The notes below the pieces were generated by a model. That model did not search any database. It was given only the letters and a program-made list of their open reading frames with translations, and had not been told where the DNA came from. From Chara braunii (lineage: Eukaryota; Streptophyta; Charophyceae; Charales; Characeae), in NCBI GenBank assembly GCA_003427395.1, contig BFEA01000235.1, forward strand, positions 421,740-449,129: 27,390 nucleotides of DNA, read 5' to 3'. The translations under genes and the position numbers were made by a program. This document shows positions 1 through 11,398 of the stretch, piece by piece (the stretch's first letter is position 1; the number at the start of each line of letters is the position of its first letter).

Positions 1-520
1 GGGGGGTTCTCCGTGCACGGAGGAGAAAGCGCACTTGCACCGATCATAAGCTTTGATCCGTTAATCATCGTGCTGTCGTCATCACCGGTGTCCTCTCTTT
101 TATCCTTCTGTTTTTTTTTCCCCTTCTTGCGGTGCTCAGCTGCATCGAAAAACCAAACGATATCTTCCAAATGTGGCCCCTCTGGTTACCCGGCCCCAAT
201 TCTCTCTCCAAGGAGAATTGCAGGGGCCAAAGTTCCAAGGAGGAGTAGCACTCAAAGAAACCGCGATGCTGGAGGAGAGAAGCACGATGAAGGAGAGGAA
301 GAGAGAAGGAGAGAGAGGGATAAAGGGCAGCAAGAAAAATAGTCCTCGTCGCCCTCAGGGAGTACACGTCTGCCTAAGTCGAGATTGAGAACAGTTTCCA
401 ATTGAGTTGATGATCCCTTTTTTCAAAAAAAAAAATAAGGAGAACAGTACAACCAGGAGAAAGATCCACACAAAGAAGGGAACGGAAGCCAAGACAGTGG
501 CGAAGACAAGGCTTGGAGAA

Positions 521-565
521 GGAGGAAGGGAAGGGAAGGCAAGGGAAGGGAAGGGAAGAGAAGGC
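521..565 (+). repeat. Purine (GGGAA)n minisatellite
   Basis: GGAAGGGAAGG units are repeated with small changes. Together with 250-345 this makes the first 0.6 kb strongly purine-biased on the plus strand. Confidence 0.7.
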
Positions 566-762
566 ATCCGAGACGAAAGAGTTCTCGCCTGTACCAAGAG
601 GCAGACGCCGTTCGCCGTTGGCGTCCGCGGCAAACGGGTGCCAAAATTTCGACGGATGGCTTCCCGCTTTTGTTTGCATTCGGTTCACGCGCCACATCGA
701 CTGTTCGATAGCAAGTGTTTTGCCGGAGGAGGCAGGGAAGGAAATTGCACGTTTACCCCAGA

Positions 763-1222
763 TGGGAATACCCACTATACCCAGTCCCAGCGCGAGCTTG
801 CATCTATACCCCTACCCCGATCAATTTTGCATACTACCCAACTTTTTCCCAGTGCGAAATTGCAGGCGTACCCAGTCGCAGAGGCCCTCCATTCCAGACC
901 ACGAAAATATGCTCATGCCCAGAAACTGGGGGGGCAAAGTTGTTCGTGTACCCACACCAAGTGGCGGGCCTTGGATGGCGGAACGCGAGATTGTGCTCCT
1001 GCCCACCAAGTCCACTGTTGGGGGCCAACTGCTGCTGGGTTTGAGCATAATTTCAGTCTTCCATAAGTAGGGTATATGAATAATTTGGCCGGTCCACCTC
1101 AGTCCCAGCTATGCCCGTAACCTGGGTCCACCTCAGTCCTGAGCATGCAAATAATTTCCTCTGGCCGTTTTCTGGGTATAGATGCAAGTTAGTGCTGGGA
1201 CTCGGTATAGCAGGTATTCCCA
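763..1222. mobile_element. Foldback element with 49-bp inverted repeats
   Basis: Positions 763-811 and 1174-1222 are inverted copies of equal length, identical at 43 of 49 positions by my hand alignment. Shared words are GGGAATACC, CTATACC, AGTCCCAGC and CTTGCATCTATACCC. The interior has further CCCAGTC-type motifs. No target duplication or transposase is evident. Confidence 0.65.
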
Positions 1223-2877
1223 GTACTTCGGCCATATATGGGTTGCGCGGCCGCTACGACTATTCGACTTCAATAGATTTGGACTGGAATCGCCAGGCCC
1301 ATTCACCCCAGCTTTTCGCGGCGTGTATACGACCGCGTACTTCGGAAGTACTGGTTGTGTGAGCTCAAATTTTCTGTCCGAAAAATGAATGGACAGCCCA
1401 TCAAACTCGTCAAAAATACCGGCAGCACGTGTCCTAACCAGTTTGCAGCCGTGTGCAGGCTTCGCTGTGTGCCAGGAGCTGCATTTGTGTGTGACGTACC
1501 AGCTTCCGTACCCAAATGATCTTTTGAAGCCCCGAGCTTTTTTTCTTGTTCTGACTCTTCGGATTTCTCTTGGGGTCTTTTCGGGTACCCCTTCCTTTTG
1601 CTATCTCCCCAGTGCATGGAATCGTGAGCCGACCAGGGCCGCTCATGTATTAAACGACGTTTTTTTTGCACTGCTTTGCAATTTCCGTTCGGCAATCCAT
1701 GCATCTACATAGGAATTACGCGCGCCTTAGCAAGCGTGCTAGGAATTTTGCTCGACAGTTGTAAACTCCAAAACTTACAGGCGCTCTTCCCGCTGACGTG
1801 TCCTTTCTTGCAAATGCATATTCTCGCACGCATCCTTGAAAGATCCGTGAATTTTCTGTAGGAAGATAGATAGACGTAGGATTTTTGCGCGCTCAATTCC
1901 GCGCGCTGACATTGCTTTTGGAATTTTCAATCTTGAAGTAGCTTTCAAATCAGAATGGATGGAACATAACTATTTCGGTGCCTTTTTCTTTTCCACTCTA
2001 GCGCCATGCATGCAAGCGTCCCCCGCTTTCCGCGGAGTACCCATGTCATCTTCACCCTCCTCCTCTTCGCACCTTCTTTCCTTCACCTGTAACTGTTTTC
2101 CATCCCCTCTCCTCTCGCGCTTCGCCCTTCTCATCTGATTCTTGGTCTCGCTTCGCACTACCTTTCGCGCCCTCCGCCTTCCCGTCTTTATCCCCATATC
2201 GGATCTCCCTACCGATCCCCCTCAAAGTATTTGAAGCCATCAGGCGACGACATGTAGGAAGGATATCTCTCGCACGTTGTAATTTGATTGACTACAAAGA
2301 AACTCGCAGGATCAATATGGCTTTCCTTGGGCGATTGACCCAAACTCCCCCCTCACCCCATCTTACCTTCGCCTCACTCTCCTCCATCTTCTATTTCCCT
2401 TTTTGCAACTATAAAACTCGCAAGCGCATTTGAAAAACTCTCTTTCAAGAGTCTCAACCCATTTGCTAGCTTCAAGGAAGTAGTGGCTAGGTGATGTGCA
2501 AGAAGCGAGTCGGAAAGTCATGACGAGCCGACTGTAGAGTATGCATGATTGTGCGTCGGGTGGCCGCGACGAACTGCGGGATCTCGGCAAGTTGGTGTAA
2601 AGGCTGAGTTGGCGGGGTGACGATCGTTGTTGTTTGAAGGTTGGTACAAGGTGGTCGAGATCGTCAGTACCTGAGTGAGAGGAGTATGCGTGTATGAGTG
2701 GTTATATGGCCAGGGGCCATTATCAGAGAGAACAAGGCCGGTCGACCTTGATTTTCAGATTACTCTTCCTTTGGTTCTCGAAAGCTAAGTTCACGGCGAA
2801 TGGTCGGGTGTTCCCCTCCTAAAAATTGTTTCCATAACCAAATTTATCTCCCTCTCTCCTCAGTTATCTTCTTCTGT

Positions 2878-2880
<3 letters not shown>
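1223..2880. other. No recognisable gene
   Basis: ORFs in this stretch are short and unrecognised. The segment 2040-2230 is pyrimidine-rich on the plus strand. I see no RNA gene or mobile element. Confidence 0.6.

Positions 2881-2945
<65 letters not shown>
2881..2945 (+). repeat. (TC)n microsatellite
   Basis: An uninterrupted TC run of about 65 bases, followed by two degraded TCTCTTGC copies. Confidence 0.95.
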
Positions 2946-2947
<2 letters not shown>

Positions 2948-5299
2948 CTCTCTCTCTTGCTCTTATCTATCTTATGAATGTTCGAGATTCCCTTGATTTG
3001 GCTCGCCCCTGTTGAATTCAATCGGGTCTTGCACAAGCGAGTATCATTGAACTCAAAAGGACTAGTGAGCCTCAGGAGCTCTTATCGGTTCTCTGTGTTG
3101 ATGTGCCTCTCAAACATCTGAAGAATCGTGTATGTGAGATTTGATGCGCATTTGTATTGATTGGGCTAACTAAGTAAGAATCTCGCGGAGGTTATGGGAA
3201 TACATGTTTGTCGCTCCCTTGATGAATGATTGTTGTTGTGATTGAATCGAACTCACACTTTTCTTTTTGGTCGGTTCGCCAGATAGATGAAATGCAATAA
3301 AGTTTATAGTATTAAAACTGATTACTTTTGTGATTGAACAGTCGATTGGGTAGACTCGCGTACTTAGAATTCGCTTGTGTCACGTGGACCGATTGTTCCG
3401 ACCCATCTGGCTGTTGACTCCCCGCCTCCCCATCGCGGTCGTTCCCGTATAACGAGGAAATGACATGTGTTTGCGAGTGGAACGTACGCGAAGCCATCGC
3501 CAAGATCGGCGGGCGTTATTATTTTCCACCTGAGACAAGGTACTCTAGATTCGTAGGCGATGCTTTTGTCATTATCGATGCTCAGTTTCCTCCGTACTCA
3601 TTGTTATTGCCTTTTAACGAGTTGATCGTCATTCTGTGGGCAGCGGTAGCACCCCAATGTCCCGACACTCTGTGTAGTGATTATCACCTCGCAAAGCGTT
3701 ATCGGAAAAAGGGGATCCACTACCGAACACATGGCGAAGACGAACTCAAGGAACAAGCAGCCCGATTGAGGTCATCCACGTCGGGTTCTGAGCTCTGTAA
3801 CGAGCAACATCGGGATCTGATTTGAAGACGAGATCCAACGTGTGTACCTTCGCCCTTCCACTAAAAAAAACGGCCAATAGCCCGCGCCAAGGTTCAACGA
3901 TACTTTTTGGATTGAACGGATGTTTGAAAATTATACGTGTTTGTTCCCTTCCCGCGCGGCAATGACCCTTTCTCACTAAACAAGAACCACGTGGGGGACT
4001 TCAGTTTCATCTATGTCCCCACACTCAATTTCCCAAAACTCATCGGCACACCCATTTTGTTGTCTTTCATGACCTATTCCGCACAACTAATCACTCCGAC
4101 CGGAAGACAGCTCAGGGCGTGCGGTTGAACTTCACAAGTGCAAACGAAAAACTAAACTGAAATGAAAAAGAAACCAGCCAATCAACAACGAGCAGGAATG
4201 AAACTTCATGGAACTGCCAATTACGCAGATGCAACCTTCTCAATTAGGCACCCTCATTCATGAAGAAGTGAAGCTTTCAAACCTTCTGATCTTGTTTGTC
4301 CAATGTTCACACCACCGTGCTCATCCAATCGATATAGTCAATAATATCCTTTCAACCATCGTGCACTGCTTGCCTCAAAGCAGTGGGAGCAGGAGAGCCC
4401 CATGAAACCTTCATATCTAGGACCAAGGGACATCGCCCCTGATCAGTTCCGTAAGTTCACAAACGATATATTGAAGGCGCCCAGATCTCACCAGTTCGAT
4501 TGACCCCACACAAGCCACAAATGCTATAAATCCACAAGCATAAAGGAGTCCTAAGCAACTTGTGTGTCAGTCGAGACCATGCATAGCTAGGGAATAGCCC
4601 TCCCTTCCAGAGCCAACACCACTCATTGCCCCCACGCAATTACATGCAAGTGCACAATTTTCTGCGCAGTCGGTTGCGGTCTAAAAAGAGGCCCGTGTAC
4701 GATTTTGAGGTTGATCATGTTGTTGCCCTTAGCTTTTCAATTTTTTTTTCGTAACTTACATGCTCGCCCAAGTTGGAAGGATATTTTTCCAGCTTCTGGC
4801 CAATTTTCTTCCACGTCGATAACTACGACGCGCCTTAACGAGCATGAATAAAAATGATTGTGTCCTTTTTCGTTTTTGCTCAAAATTTTTGCATGGTAGG
4901 TGGGAACTTTTGGTGTGACGACCAAGCGGGCGAGTTTCCAAATTTTAAATTCTTGTAGGTTGCACAACCATTTGCATACGTAATCAAAAATCACTTTTTG
5001 AATGAGGACTTTACTTAGCGTAGGATTTGGGGCTCGTTGGATTCTGCTTGGGCGCGGTTATAACTGAATGTTGCTTCGTACTAGTGCACGCACTTTTCTA
5101 TGATCTCTTCCTTCGCCCCTTAATTTTGTCTTTAACTGTCAATCGATCCTTTCTCTTTTATTTATCTCCTGCATGTGACTGCCTCTTCTCCCCCTCGCCT
5201 CCTTTTGGCGGTCATGCATCCCCCCATTCCTCTCCCTTCTCATTGGTCAAAACGATGCAACTGGGATCTATGCATGGAGTGTGGTTGAGTCCACCACGC
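2946..5299. other. No recognisable gene
   Basis: The longest ORF (3460-3825, plus, 121 codons) and a minus-strand one (4737-4994, 85 codons) resemble nothing I know. No splice-consistent protein motif, repeat or RNA gene was found. Confidence 0.55.
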
Positions 5300-5484
5300 T
5301 GCGGTCGTAGCCATTTTCTCTCTCCATTCTAATCCCAGTTCTCTCGCGCATGCACTTCTGCTACAAATATAGTAAAGAGTGACGCTACAGTCCAGGTATG
5401 CGGATCGTAGCCACTTTTATTCTCTCCTTTCTAATCCCCGTTCTCTCGCGCATGCACTTCTGCTATAAATATAGTAAGAGTGGT
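5300..5484 (+). repeat. 102-bp tandem duplication carrying TATA-like motifs
   Basis: CTCTCGCGCATGCACTTCTG recurs at 5341 and 5443. It is preceded both times by TCGTAGCCA...TTCTAATCCC and followed by CTAC/TAAATATAGTAA-like sequence. The CTATAAATATAG word resembles a TATA box, but no gene start is evident downstream. Confidence 0.7.
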
Positions 5485-5783
5485 TGTATCTCTTTCTAAT
5501 TTAAACATTTGAGTTAGCACATTCGAGAGGATCAGCTAACAAGTGTTGGTTTTATAAAGGTAACTTAAGGAACTGGTGGTGATTGCGCAGGGTTGGCGTG
5601 TGGCCACGATGGATTGCCGGGCACGGGGGAACCTGGCTTGCGTAATTAGACTAAGCAGGGTGACAACTCAGGGTAGTTGGACCATAAGGGTCTGTTATTT
5701 GGGGAAAAAAAAAGAAAAGAAAAAAGAACTCTGGGTAGTTGGTGGGTGCGAGACGACGGACTGCCTACATCGAAATCAGACGC

Positions 5784-5790
<7 letters not shown>

Positions 5791-5831
<41 letters not shown>

Positions 5832-5832
5832 N

Positions 5833-5926
<94 letters not shown>

Positions 5927-5927
5927 A
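5791..5927 (+). repeat. (GA)n microsatellite
   Basis: A GA run of over 110 bases with one ambiguous base (5832), then short A-interrupted units. Confidence 0.95.
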
Positions 5928-7560
5928 AATTGGTGATCGGGTTGTACTTGGGATTTTTATAACAGATTTGGCAATTTCTATGAATTTCGTCTTCGTACAA
6001 GCTTGGTTCAAACTCTTCTCGATCTCCTAAATCACTTTATTCTCAGTCCCCCCCTCTCCTTCTCAATCCAATTTTGTTTTGTCATGGGAATGCATACTGC
6101 AATCAGACTCGCTATCTTTCACACTTTCACATGCATGCAAACAGGTGCGCAGCAAACTGGCGACAACTGCCCACACAACTCTCTGTTCGCATACACAAGG
6201 TCACCCTGGATATCCCACAAGCGATACTCTGTACACACATACATACACACACCCACGCTACACTTCTACCTACAGCTATGGCGGCTATGGCCGCTGCTAA
6301 CCTATCGCTATGGCTAAGCTCCTTCTCGCCCACTTCGTCCTCCGGCTCACTGCAGACCACCTCGCACAAGTCGCTGTGGCAGCGCTTCCACATGGCTCAC
6401 GCAGGAATGAATGAATGGCTGGACGCTGCCCCTTGATTTATACTTCTGTAGCTCGTCGGTCTGGCCCTTTCCCATGCCCGTGTTGCACACAGTCCCATAT
6501 GGTACTTGCTTGACTGGACTAGGACTGACTGGGACTGGGACTGCTGACTCAGCATGGGTAAACTCCACCACTTGCCCACTTGCCTCAGCCTAAACATGAG
6601 CAGCTTCGAAAGGCCACTACTAGGACCTTCCGGAAGGCAGCTACGACCTTGACCCTTCAGGACTGTAGCAGCTACGACCTTGACCTTTCGGAAGAGCTAC
6701 AACTACGACTTCTAGACCTTGCTAAGACTCCTACCCGACAGGTCTACAGATCGAACCCCTACTACCTACGGACCCTACGACAGTCTACTAACTGTTACAA
6801 ATACACAGGTCACGGGTTCAACTCTCGGGGTCGACACAGATACTGTACACAGGTAAGATTAAGTCTAGGGATCGAGCCCTGGGATCTGCATTCGCTACTG
6901 CGCACAAGCGAATACCGTTTCAATACACTGCACACTTCAATAAATAGTTCCTCTCCTTGCAGTTGAATTACTGTTGATGGTTTGGTTCGAGTCTCATAAG
7001 TATGATTTGTCGGATATTTATGAATATTTAGGATCTCATATGATATCTTTTTTTAATCTTTTTTTGGGACCTCACAGGACCCACCCCCCACCTTACATCA
7101 TCATCATTCTTCTTCCTTAGTGTAACCCCGGCTTCCCCATCTACGGGAGCATTTGTTGGCCCTACCTCGGATATACTAGACAACAGTTGCAGGCACCAAC
7201 GTTTGGCCAAGACCACCTCCCAGCCCTGGTTCAAGCACTACCGAACGAGCCCTGTCGCACGGGTACTTTGGTCGCCAAGCATGATCGTCTTATACACTCT
7301 TATTTTTTTTCATACGAGCTAAGCCCCTGACCCCACCCGGGTGACATGTCACGGTCCCTAGCGTAGCCTACCATTGTCGTACTAGGGGGTTTTGTGTTAT
7401 TGCAGTTGTCTGGTTCATATTGAGGGGGCAAGGTTATCAGTCCTGTGACCCGCACTAGTTCGCCGCAGGGTCGATTCCAGCCAGTGAAAACCTCCAGACT
7501 ACCACCCTTGCTCCCTCAATTATGTCATATTATGGTTGGTATTTATAGTTCTCGCTGCAG
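5928..7560. other. No recognisable gene; weak repeats only
   Basis: Apart from the short repeats at 6610-6720 and B-box-like words near 6810 (plus) and 6880 (minus), nothing is recognisable. ORF 6580-6966 overlaps these repeats and is not credible as a gene. Confidence 0.55.
6610..6720 (+). repeat. Short imperfect tandem repeats
   Basis: GCAGCTACGACCTTGACC followed by TTC recurs at about 31-base spacing (about 6637 and 6668), with weaker versions on either side. A B-box-like GGTCACGGGTTCAACTC follows at about 6810, perhaps a tRNA-like relic. Confidence 0.45.
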
Positions 7561-8174
7561 GCTAGTCCGAAATCGAATGTTTCCACGAAGCTATCTAGGT
7601 AGTGTCTTACCTAAGCCAGCTCAAGAAGGCCTATGTGCCACTCCAGGCTAGTCTGGAACCGAATGTTTCCACGGAGCCACATCAAGCAGTGTCTTACCTA
7701 AGGCAACGCTAGACCAGTCTGGGTGCCTATTGGGTTTGTGTCATGGTTGGTACGTGTACCATTCCAGGCTAGTCTGAAACAGAATGTTTCCGCGGAGCCA
7801 CCCTGGGTAGTGTCATTACCTAAGCCAACGCTAGACCAGCCTGTGTCACTCCAGGCTAGTCTGAAACCGAATGTTTCCTGGAGCCACCCTAGGCGTTGTT
7901 TTACCTAAGCCAACTCTAGACCAGTTTGTGTTCCTATTTGGGTTATAGGTTGTGTATTGGTTGGTAGGGGTACCATTCCAGCCTAGTCCAAAAACGAATG
8001 TTTCCACGGAGCCACCCTGGGGAGTGTTATTACCTAAGCCAACTCTAGACCAGCCTGTGTGCCACTCTAGGCTAGTCCAGAACTGAATGTTTCCTTGGAG
8101 CCACCCTAGGTAGTGTCTTACCTAAGCCAACTCTAGAGCAGCCTGAGTACCCATCGAGGTTATATTATGGTTGG
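7561..8174 (+). repeat. Higher-order tandem array, three dimers of about 210 bp
   Basis: Six basic units begin with GCTAGTC (or a one-base variant) at 7561, 7647, 7768, 7855, 7982 and 8071. Each carries GAATGTTTCC, GGAGCCACC-like and TTACCTAAGCCAA words. Spacing alternates between about 87 and 121-127 bases, because every second unit has an extra TATTGGGTT...ATGGTTGG linker. The dimer period is thus 207 to 214 bases. The array sits directly before the LINE remnant. Confidence 0.85.
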
Positions 8175-9029
8175 ATTGTGTAATATTATGTATTTTATGC
8201 TCACCAGTTTCCCACCCTCCTTGTTCTCGATGGACAGTAAGAGGATTCCCCTCCCCCAAAGACATTTGAACATAGACAAACAACTCCTGACCACCGTACG
8301 TTGGTTCCACAATTGCAAAACCAAACCTGCCAAGATCACGTTACTCCAGTGGCAGATAATACACCGCTGCCTACCAACAAATAATTGGCTGATTGACCAC
8401 TCACATTTGGACAACAGGGCAAGGTCCTCCCGTGGTGCTTGCGCTGCACAGGAAACTTCCCCTCGTGGAAAAGAGCGGAGATAATCGAACACATTTTCCT
8501 TCAATGCCCAGCAGCAATACTCACATGGAGGTGGTGGGACAGGATTTGGAGACAAATGGTCCCCAGAGTTCCGTGGACATGGGACTGGAGAGCTTTTGTA
8601 CTTGGGCACTGTCCGGCAGTCCAAAGCAACACCTTTGTAAGGAACATGTTTCACCTTGGCAGACGGGCAGTGTTTTGGATTCTATGGTGGCAGCGTTGCA
8701 CCTTGGTCCTTGACCATGTGAGAGTGGAAGGAGAGGAGTGGCGGGAACATTTCAAACAACATTTTCAATTAGAACTTTCTTGTCAGTGGGAAGAAAACAA
8801 AAGGGTTCTTGATTCCCTTCACAGAAAAAAAGACATTAGAGAACGAATTACAAGTTTTTCCAAGGATTGGCTAGGTGGGGAACAAGGGGGATGGGTGGCA
8901 GAGGTGCGATGGCTAGAGGGTGAGTTTGCAGACAGGGAGCTTCGTGAGGACAGCATGGAAGGAACCCCCCCCAGGACTACCGCCTCCTTTTTAAGAACTG
9001 GATGGAGATTGGCCCAGAAACTCCTATGA
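8167..9029 (+). pseudogene. LINE reverse-transcriptase 3' end with zf-RVT knuckle, frameshifted
   Basis: Frame 1 from 8167 contains KITLLQWQIIHRCLPTNNWL, the segment that precedes the zinc-binding domain of plant LINE reverse transcriptases. At about 8420 the coding frame moves to frame 3. There it reads LPWCLRCTGNFPSWKRAE, then IIEHIFLQCPA, giving a C-x2-C plus H-x4-C zf-RVT knuckle (Cys at 8436 and 8445, His at 8490, Cys at 8505). Frame 3 stays open for about 190 codons to a stop at 9029. The catalytic reverse-transcriptase and endonuclease parts are absent. This is a 5'-truncated, single-frameshift copy, so it cannot move itself. Confidence 0.82.
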
Positions 9030-9604
9030 GACCAGCAGAAGACTTTCCGGACCCCTTTCCTCCACACCCTTTGGCCCTTGAGATTATAATATGACAGTCC
9101 TTCGGAGTTAACAAACCCCGTCTCTTCATAAGGATATTGGGTATTGTCGGGAATAGATAGAGGGGCGGGTGAGGAGGCGAAGGGAAGAACCACTGGTGCC
9201 CCCCAGTGCCCCCCTTTGGTACCCTGCGCCACGCCATACATTGAGGAAGGGGGGTAGTTTCTGGCAGATATTTAAGCTGTTTTTGACAACCTGGAAGGAT
9301 GGAGGGTGACGGGCGGGGAAACGAGTGGTCCATGTGTACCTGCTCAGTCTATCATCTGAACTCGGAGCAATCAATGCTGGCAGGCTTTTTAACTTATTTC
9401 TGTTTTTTTTCTAAGGTGTTCTCTGTATTTTTCTGAATCATTGTACAAGGGACGCCGGGCCCGTTTCCCAGCAGGTGATGCTCCCCACCAATAGATGGAG
9501 CCTCTCCCCGGGTGCTAGTGGTGTCTGCTTTGAACAGCACCTCTAGCACTGCAGGGGTTTTGTTAAAAAAAAAGTAAAAAAGTAAGAAAGTAAAAAAAAA
9601 AAAG
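8167..9604 (+). mobile_element. LINE 3' remnant with A-rich tail
   Basis: Downstream of the truncated ORF is a 3' UTR of about 530 bases. It ends in a stem-loop-prone segment (about 9516-9560) and an A-rich tail with TAAAAA-type units (9565-9604). The left limit is uncertain because it merges with the tandem array ending at about 8174. No target duplication was found. Confidence 0.72.
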
Positions 9605-9880
9605 TGCTCTAATGGCCCACGAACCAGATATGATTTGCAAGTCCGTGCAATCGGCTACTCACAACCAGGATGATGTTTCAGAAGTGGCTTGCTGAGATTA
9701 TATCTTTCTTTCGACATCCCTGCGCTCTGGGAAAAAGTTATGGGCCGAGAGGTTAGAATTGTAGTGCTGTCCGAGGTGCAAGCCCAAAAAACGAAAAACA
9801 AACAGAAATGCTCTGCCCCCATGAGCTGAAACCTGAACCCATAACTTACTGCGGTCGGACACGATACTATGCAGGACTAT

Positions 9881-10272
9881 GGGCCTCGTTCGGCACCACT
9901 TGAAAATACTCGAGTTTCAAAGGTGCCCTAAACGAGCAATTGAGATTCATTTACACTATCTCCATTTATGGTTCCACGCACACTCGAGGAAGAACAAGCT
10001 GCACTTGAAACCGAAACCCATGGCTTGACCGATCCTGGACCAGAACGCCTGCTGAAAAAAAAGAAAAACTTAAAAAAAGCCCCAGTCGAAGTGCTCTGCC
10101 GTATCCGTTCGCACTTGGGGAGGTACCTTGAGTTCAAGTGCCAGCAGCACTCGAGTTTCAAGGATGCGCACTTGAGAGCAGGAAAGTGAAAACATTACGG
10201 CGGTGTTGCCAGGGAGGGGTGGAACGAAGAATTTTCCTTCAACTCGAGTTCAAGTGGTGTCGAACGAGGCCC
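9881..10272. mobile_element. TIR element (392 bp) with 3-bp target duplication
   Basis: A 24-base terminal repeat starting GGGCCTCGTTCGGCACCACT (9881-9904) is matched in inverse at 10249-10272 with one mismatch. TAT flanks both sides (9878-9880 and 10273-10275). The G-rich ends and 3-bp duplication resemble PIF/Harbinger-type (Tourist-like) elements, but the superfamily is uncertain. The interior carries several CACTTGA/TCAAGTG and CTCGAG motifs. A plus-strand reading frame at 9968-10189 is open but unrecognised. Confidence 0.75.
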
Positions 10273-10389
10273 TATAAGTTTGTACAAGGATGAATTTTCC
10301 TTCAACTCTTGAGTTCAAAAGGATGAATTTTCCTTCAACTCTTGAGTTCAAGTGGTGTCGAACGAGGCCCTATAAGTTTGTACAAGGAT
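10229..10389 (+). repeat. Tandem copies of the TIR element's right end
   Basis: The unit GAATTTTCCTTCAACTC plus the right TIR plus the flank TATAAGTTTGTACAAGGAT occurs at about 10229-10290 and again at 10325-10389. A short partial copy without the TIR lies between them (10292-10324). The second TIR end lies at 10347-10370. Because host flank is included, the duplication happened after insertion. Confidence 0.8.
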
Positions 10390-11260
10390 CTCCCATCACC
10401 ATATCATGTTCAAGCTCTCGTGTTTCGTGGGTGTGTGAAGGCCACAACCCCATACAGAGTTTAGTTGAAATCGTTGAGCCATGTGGGGGTCAGATAAATA
10501 AGGTTCTTAGCTTGACCCCTCTACGTGAAAGCCATACCTCCCTCAATTATATCTTTCCCCCCTTGGAACCCCCCCGTTAAAAAAAGACTGCGCCTTCAAA
10601 ATTTTAATGCAGATTTAGACAGATCTCAAATAGCGCAGTTGGAATCCGCAGAAGAACCGGACGAGCTGAACGGGTCGGTTGCCGGCCGATACCTTGACGG
10701 ATACAACATATGAGGTACCTTATATTTGAATAGACGTACATAGTACATACATTGTGCACTGAATTTGGGGTATGTTGCATTTGAATAGAAGGTACATATG
10801 GTTTTACCATAAAAAAATAAAGAAAATGATTCACAATTTTTACAACATCGTCACAGATTCCTCAGGTGAAAGTTGTTTGTATTTCAATGTTGTGCAACTG
10901 CAACACGTTCTTTTCCCCGATTTTTTTGAAGCTTTTCCAAACATCGAGGTAATGGCACAGGCAGTGTCAGGCACCACAACGCTAACCTTATACTCTGATT
11001 TATATTTTATTTTTCTTACTCAAATTTGGTGGCAAATTTCAACAATACTCTCAGGTAAAAGATGTTTGCAACTTCGCATTGCATTGTTCTTCAACTGTTT
11101 TCCTTTTTTTTTCAACGTTTTTAAAAAATCCACGCACCGAAGGAGCTATATCTATCGGCTCTACTCGGTGCAGGGAGTAGTACCTAGGCTTCTAACCCCT
11201 AGTAGCAAGGGATGGCAAAATTCCAGACTCCTGCCAGGACCAGCCAGGGGGGGGCAAGCC
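10390..11260. other. No recognisable gene
   Basis: An AT-rich stretch with one 168-codon plus-strand ORF (10772-11278) of phenylalanine- and leucine-rich, low-complexity translation. I found no domain and no conserved motif. Confidence 0.55.
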
Positions 11261-11318
11261 AACTATCTCAGCTGGTGAAGCCGCAGCGTGCCACACAAGA
11301 CGATGGCCATTCAGATCA

Positions 11319-11385
11319 TAGGTCAGTTGGTAGAGCACAAAAGCGGCATTCAGGAGGTCATGAGTTCTAGTATCGCTTTCAGATC
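11319..11385 (+). mobile_element. tRNA-like SINE head, separate unit
   Basis: An A-box-like TAGGTCAGTTGGTAGAGC (11319-11336) is followed 26 bases later by a B-box-like GAGTTCTAGTATC. The D arm nearly pairs, but the T arm and acceptor stem do not, so this is not a working tRNA gene. A second A-box-like CTATCTCAGCTGGTGAAGCC lies just upstream at about 11264, which may mean a dimeric or nested head. Confidence 0.5.
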
Positions 11386-11398
11386 ATCCCTCTGCACC

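Noticed and set aside
3460-3825. 121-codon plus-strand ORF
   Set aside because: No motif or domain that I recognise, no partner exon and no evidence of a promoter; a chance ORF is as likely.
5576-6030. Overlapping ORFs full of Arg-Glu or Ser-Leu repeats
   Set aside because: They are translations of the (GA)n microsatellite and open in several frames on both strands.
7561-8174. CRISPR-like array
   Set aside because: The repeated blocks are whole diverged units of alternating length, not short identical repeats with unique spacers, and the context is a eukaryotic genome.
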